DNA from: Thermoproteota archaeon
Lineage (GTDB): Archaea > Thermoproteota > Methanomethylicia > Culexarchaeales > Culexmicrobiaceae
Length of the DNA stretch: 6,215 nt
Direction of reading: 5' to 3'
Assembly (NCBI GenBank): GCA_003650625.1
Contig: QMQW01000022.1
Span: 1-6,215 of the forward strand
The notes below the pieces were generated by a model. The model was not told the DNA's origin and searched no databases. It saw nothing but the letters and a program-made list of their open reading frames with translations. Positions within the stretch are counted from its first letter, which is position 1, and every line of letters starts with the position of its first letter. Of the stretch, positions 4,661-6,215 are shown piece after piece. The translations under genes and the position numbers were made by a program.

Positions 4661-6025
4661 CTAGAAGTACTGAGTTAATCGCCGCTGAGTTACAAATGGT
4701 TCCAATCGTTTTCGAGCAATATCGCAATATTCAGGGTTAATGTCAATTCCAATCCATTTTAAATTCCACTTAACCTTTTTAGCAAAATCATTAACATGAA
4801 TCTTGAATTTACTCCACATTCCATGATTAATAAGCTCGCAACATAAGAGAGTAGTACCACTTCCACACATAGGATCTAAAACTATTCCGTCAGGTGGGCA
4901 TGAAGAAAGAATGGGTCTTAAGCAAATGTCTATAGGATAAACTGCAAAGTGCTTTCCCTTAAATGGCCTAGTTGAAATAGGCCAGAAATCACCAGGATTC
5001 TTACCTAACTCATTATACGCATCTGAAGGAGGATAAGCAAACCTAACATCACTTCTATGCTGAATATTCGGCCTCCTACCATCAATCAAATCCTCTAAAG
5101 ACAATCCCTTTAATTCAATAATATCACCAGGATTTTTCCCATTAGGATGAGCAGTTCTAGGAACATCAACTTTCCACCAACCCTTAAGAGTTCTAGGCTC
5201 AACCGAAGAATACTTAGCATCAGAATTTAATCTAACAACATCTCCAGGATTTTTACCCTTATCATTATACGCTTTAACATGAAGAGGATCAGAATAAGAG
5301 AAATTGCCAATTCGATTAACCGCAATATCATGCTTAGTTAAATTCAAAACATCTCCAGGATTCTTACCTTTAGGATGCTGAACTAAATAACCACTTGGTC
5401 TAATACCAAAATACTTACTATTTTCTTGTTTAGTACGCTTCCGGCCCAAATCTTTAATGGAAGTATGAGGCTCTCTAATCAAATCCAAGTTATAGTAATA
5501 CTTTCTCGACTTAACAAAATGAAAAATATGCTCGTAACTCCTAGTTAACCTATCTTTCACGCTTTCAGGCATGTGATTAGGCTTATACCAAATAACATCA
5601 TTTCTAAGAATCCAACCGTCATCAATAAGAGCTAAAGCCAACCTATAAGGCAAACCAACAAGACATTTTCCATTATAAGAATCTCCTATTACAATATACA
5701 CGCTTCCAGTTTTCTTGAGAATCCTTTTAATTTCACGGCAGCCCTCAACAAGATTTTCAATATAATCATCAACAGTAGCTTCTAACCCTATTTGACCATC
5801 AACACCATAATCTCTAAGGCCCCAATAAGGAGGACTAAACATTACTAAATCAACACTTTCACTTGAAAAAGTAGCCATAACATCTATCCAATCACCACAA
5901 ATAATTTGATTTAATGGAAGCTTCTCGAGCCGCTTACCAACGTATTTCCATTTCTGCTTACCACCTTCACTTATAACATCATAGATGTAAGTATGCCCCT
6001 TAATCCGCTTCTCAACCAGCACCAT
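4661..6025 (-). CDS. Beta-class DNA methyltransferase, N4-cytosine type likely
   Basis: This protein transfers a methyl group from S-adenosylmethionine to a DNA base. From ATG 6025 it has 454 residues. Catalytic motif IV SPPYW is at 64-68, followed by GLRDYG; Ser in this position is typical of N4-cytosine enzymes, though an N6-adenine enzyme is not excluded. Motif X (HFAVYPIDICLRPI) precedes motif I LDPMCGSGTT at 383-392, and GIDINPEY follows, so the order IV-target region-X-I is beta class. Residues 5-33 (KGHTYIYDVISEGGKQKWKY) resemble a small archaeal add-on domain. The region between motifs IV and X holds four GKNPGD copies at 220, 257, 296 and 341. The start is fixed by a TTCTAT motif 7 nt upstream; a TTG at 6103 would read through two palindromes. 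No restriction endonuclease is visible beside it. The gene is visibly more A+T-rich than its neighbours and lacks a strong SD, which hints at separate acquisition. Solitary enzymes like this often protect element DNA from host restriction. Confidence 0.93.
   Translation of the reverse strand: MVLVEKRIKGHTYIYDVISEGGKQKWKYVGKRLEKLPLNQIICGDWIDVMATFSSESVDLVMFSPPYWGLRDYGVDGQIGLEATVDDYIENLVEGCREIKRILKKTGSVYIVIGDSYNGKCLVGLPYRLALALIDDGWILRNDVIWYKPNHMPESVKDRLTRSYEHIFHFVKSRKYYYNLDLIREPHTSIKDLGRKRTKQENSKYFGIRPSGYLVQHPKGKNPGDVLNLTKHDIAVNRIGNFSYSDPLHVKAYNDKGKNPGDVVRLNSDAKYSSVEPRTLKGWWKVDVPRTAHPNGKNPGDIIELKGLSLEDLIDGRRPNIQHRSDVRFAYPPSDAYNELGKNPGDFWPISTRPFKGKHFAVYPIDICLRPILSSCPPDGIVLDPMCGSGTTLLCCELINHGMWSKFKIHVNDFAKKVKWNLKWIGIDINPEYCDIARKRLEPFVTQRRLTQYF
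4988..5005 (-). repeat. GKNPGD repeat copy 4 (canonical position)
   Basis: It codes GKNPGD and leads into FWPISTRPFKGKHFAVYP, the usual context of this peptide before motif X in related methyltransferases. It is 18 bp, nearly identical in DNA to copies 1-3. Confidence 0.8.
5123..5140 (-). repeat. GKNPGD repeat copy 3
   Basis: It codes GKNPGD followed by IIEL and is preceded by HPN. It is separated from copy 4 by 45 residues and from copy 2 by 39 residues (start to start). Confidence 0.8.
5240..5257 (-). repeat. GKNPGD repeat copy 2
   Basis: It codes GKNPGD followed by VVRL and is preceded by DK. Its start is 37 residues from that of copy 1. The DNA differs from copy 1 at one base (GGTAAAAATCCTGGAGAT against GGTAAGAATCCTGGAGAT). 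Confidence 0.8.
5351..5368 (-). repeat. GKNPGD repeat copy 1
   Basis: It codes GKNPGD followed by VLNL and is preceded by HPK, the same surroundings as copy 3. It marks the beginning of the repeated part of the target-recognition region. Confidence 0.8.
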
Positions 6026-6026
6026 A

Positions 6027-6057
6027 GTTACCAATAGATAGAATAAATATTGGTAAC
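6027..6057. repeat. Perfect 10-bp inverted repeat at the methyltransferase start
   Basis: The arms GTTACCAATA (6027-6036) and TATTGGTAAC (6048-6057) are exact reverse complements around 11 nt. The structure ends one base before the ATG at 6025 and contains the TTCTAT motif in its loop and inner arm. It could be a repressor operator. In the mRNA it would be a 10-bp hairpin that masks the ribosome-binding region. Confidence 0.8.
6031..6043 (-). promoter_or_regulatory. TTCTAT motif before the methyltransferase
   Basis: The coding-strand sequence is TTCTATCTATTGG, then TAACT and ATG. Unlike the other copies it is not followed by a purine-rich SD, and it is embedded in the inverted repeat. It supports the start at 6025. 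Confidence 0.7.
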
Positions 6058-6067
6058 AGCGACAAGC

Positions 6068-6089
6068 GAGCATAACTGGAGTTATGCTC
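6068..6089. repeat. Perfect 10-bp inverted repeat with 2-nt centre
   Basis: The arms GAGCATAACT (6068-6077) and AGTTATGCTC (6080-6089) are exact reverse complements around GG. It lies 10 nt upstream of the first palindrome on the coding strand and has an unrelated sequence. The near-zero spacer fits a dimeric-protein binding site better than an RNA hairpin. Confidence 0.8.
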
Positions 6090-6180
6090 CCAAGTTCATG
6101 CAATTCCCAAAAAGAATCTTAAAAATAAGAGAACAAAAGCTGATAGAATTAAAGTGATGAAAGTTACTAATTGGTCCGCG

Positions 6181-6215
6181 CTACTTTTTCAATTTTTCAG
6201 CTAGGCATTTTGCTC
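6181..6215 (-). CDS. Possible C-terminus of an upstream gene (partial)
   Basis: The minus-strand frame entering from the window edge reads AKCLAEKLKK and ends at TAG (6181-6183). The Lys/Leu/Glu composition resembles the end of an amphipathic helix, and position and direction fit the co-oriented gene cluster. Ten codons are too few to be sure this frame is coding. Confidence 0.25.
   Translation of the reverse strand, partial: AKCLAEKLKK

Larger units (their letters stand above)
6026..6180. other. Non-coding leader upstream of the methyltransferase
   Basis: This is the only gap of notable size in the window. It holds the two perfect palindromes, a TTCTAT copy at 6031-6043, an extra bare TTCTAT (6143-6148) not followed by GG, and an AT-rich CTTATTTTTAAG stretch (6118-6129) that could be a TATA region. 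No convincing gene is seen on either strand; the open frames on the plus strand are shorter than 20 codons. Confidence 0.6.

Noticed and set aside
320..6043. Reading the TTCTAT motif as an ordinary archaeal TATA box
   Set aside because: The distance to start codons is mostly 7-15 nt with an SD in between. A TATA box about 26 nt before the transcript start would place that start inside the genes.
6026..6103. N-terminal extension of the methyltransferase from a TTG at 6103
   Set aside because: It would translate through both perfect palindromes and the TTCTAT motif, giving a hydrophobic Cys-rich peptide unrelated to the family. ATG 6025 fits the motif spacing.
6143..6148. Extra TTCTAT in the methyltransferase leader
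   Set aside because: It lacks the T-rich and GG parts and has no gene start just downstream. It could still be an end signal for the gene before it, but that is not supported.
6157..6204. Short plus-strand frame MKVTNWSALLFQFFS
   Set aside because: Fifteen codons, would be the only plus-strand gene, and overlaps the likely end of an upstream minus-strand gene.
1..6215. CRISPR array, tRNA, rRNA, insertion-sequence ends
   Set aside because: No regularly spaced direct repeats of 25-40 bp, no cloverleaf, no rRNA segments and no transposase-like frame or terminal repeats were seen. The GKNPGD DNA repeats are in-frame coding repeats.

Overview
The window looks like part of a compact mobile replicon of a (probably hyperthermophilic) archaeon: a virus, provirus or conjugative-type plasmid, most likely with a host in the Thermoproteota. 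This is inference. It rests on fifteen tightly packed short genes all on the minus strand, GGTGA/GGAGG Shine-Dalgarno (SD) sequences matching the archaeal 16S tail, very frequent TTG and GTG starts, no recognisable bacterial promoters, many small membrane proteins, small winged-helix and zinc-binding proteins, and one solitary DNA methyltransferase. No structural hallmark gene (capsid, terminase, integrase, polymerase) is recognisable, so virus versus plasmid cannot be settled here.

Layout in transcription order (right to left). 6181-6215: possible last codons of an upstream gene. 6026-6180: a non-coding leader with two perfect 10-bp inverted repeats just before the methyltransferase. 6025-4661: beta-class DNA methyltransferase with four copies of a GKNPGD peptide in its target-recognition region. 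4635-3699: three small proteins (a four-Cys/one-His zinc-binding protein, a basic winged-helix-like protein and a winged-helix protein). 3692-2601: a 248-residue charged protein of unknown function and a small basic protein. 2572-1: mostly membrane proteins. These include two N-terminally anchored ectodomain proteins, small two- and three-helix membrane proteins, a small Cys-rich protein, and a clear CPBP-family (Rce1/CAAX-protease-like) intramembrane protease.

The most striking signal is a 13-nt motif, TTCTATTTTTTGG on the coding strand with an invariant TTCTAT. It occurs nine times, each time directly before or overlapping the SD of a gene. The genes split cleanly into two junction types. 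Either the gene is preceded by this motif (nine genes), or it overlaps or abuts its upstream neighbour and is read by translational coupling, often with the stop codon embedded in a GGTGA SD (six genes). The motif therefore seems to mark the first gene of each expression unit, and it allows several starts to be corrected. It does not sit at the normal archaeal TATA distance, so its mechanism (promoter-proximal/initiator element, mRNA processing or termination signal, or 5'-UTR translation element) is open.

No tRNA, rRNA, CRISPR array or insertion sequence was seen, and there is no gene-free stretch longer than 300 bases.
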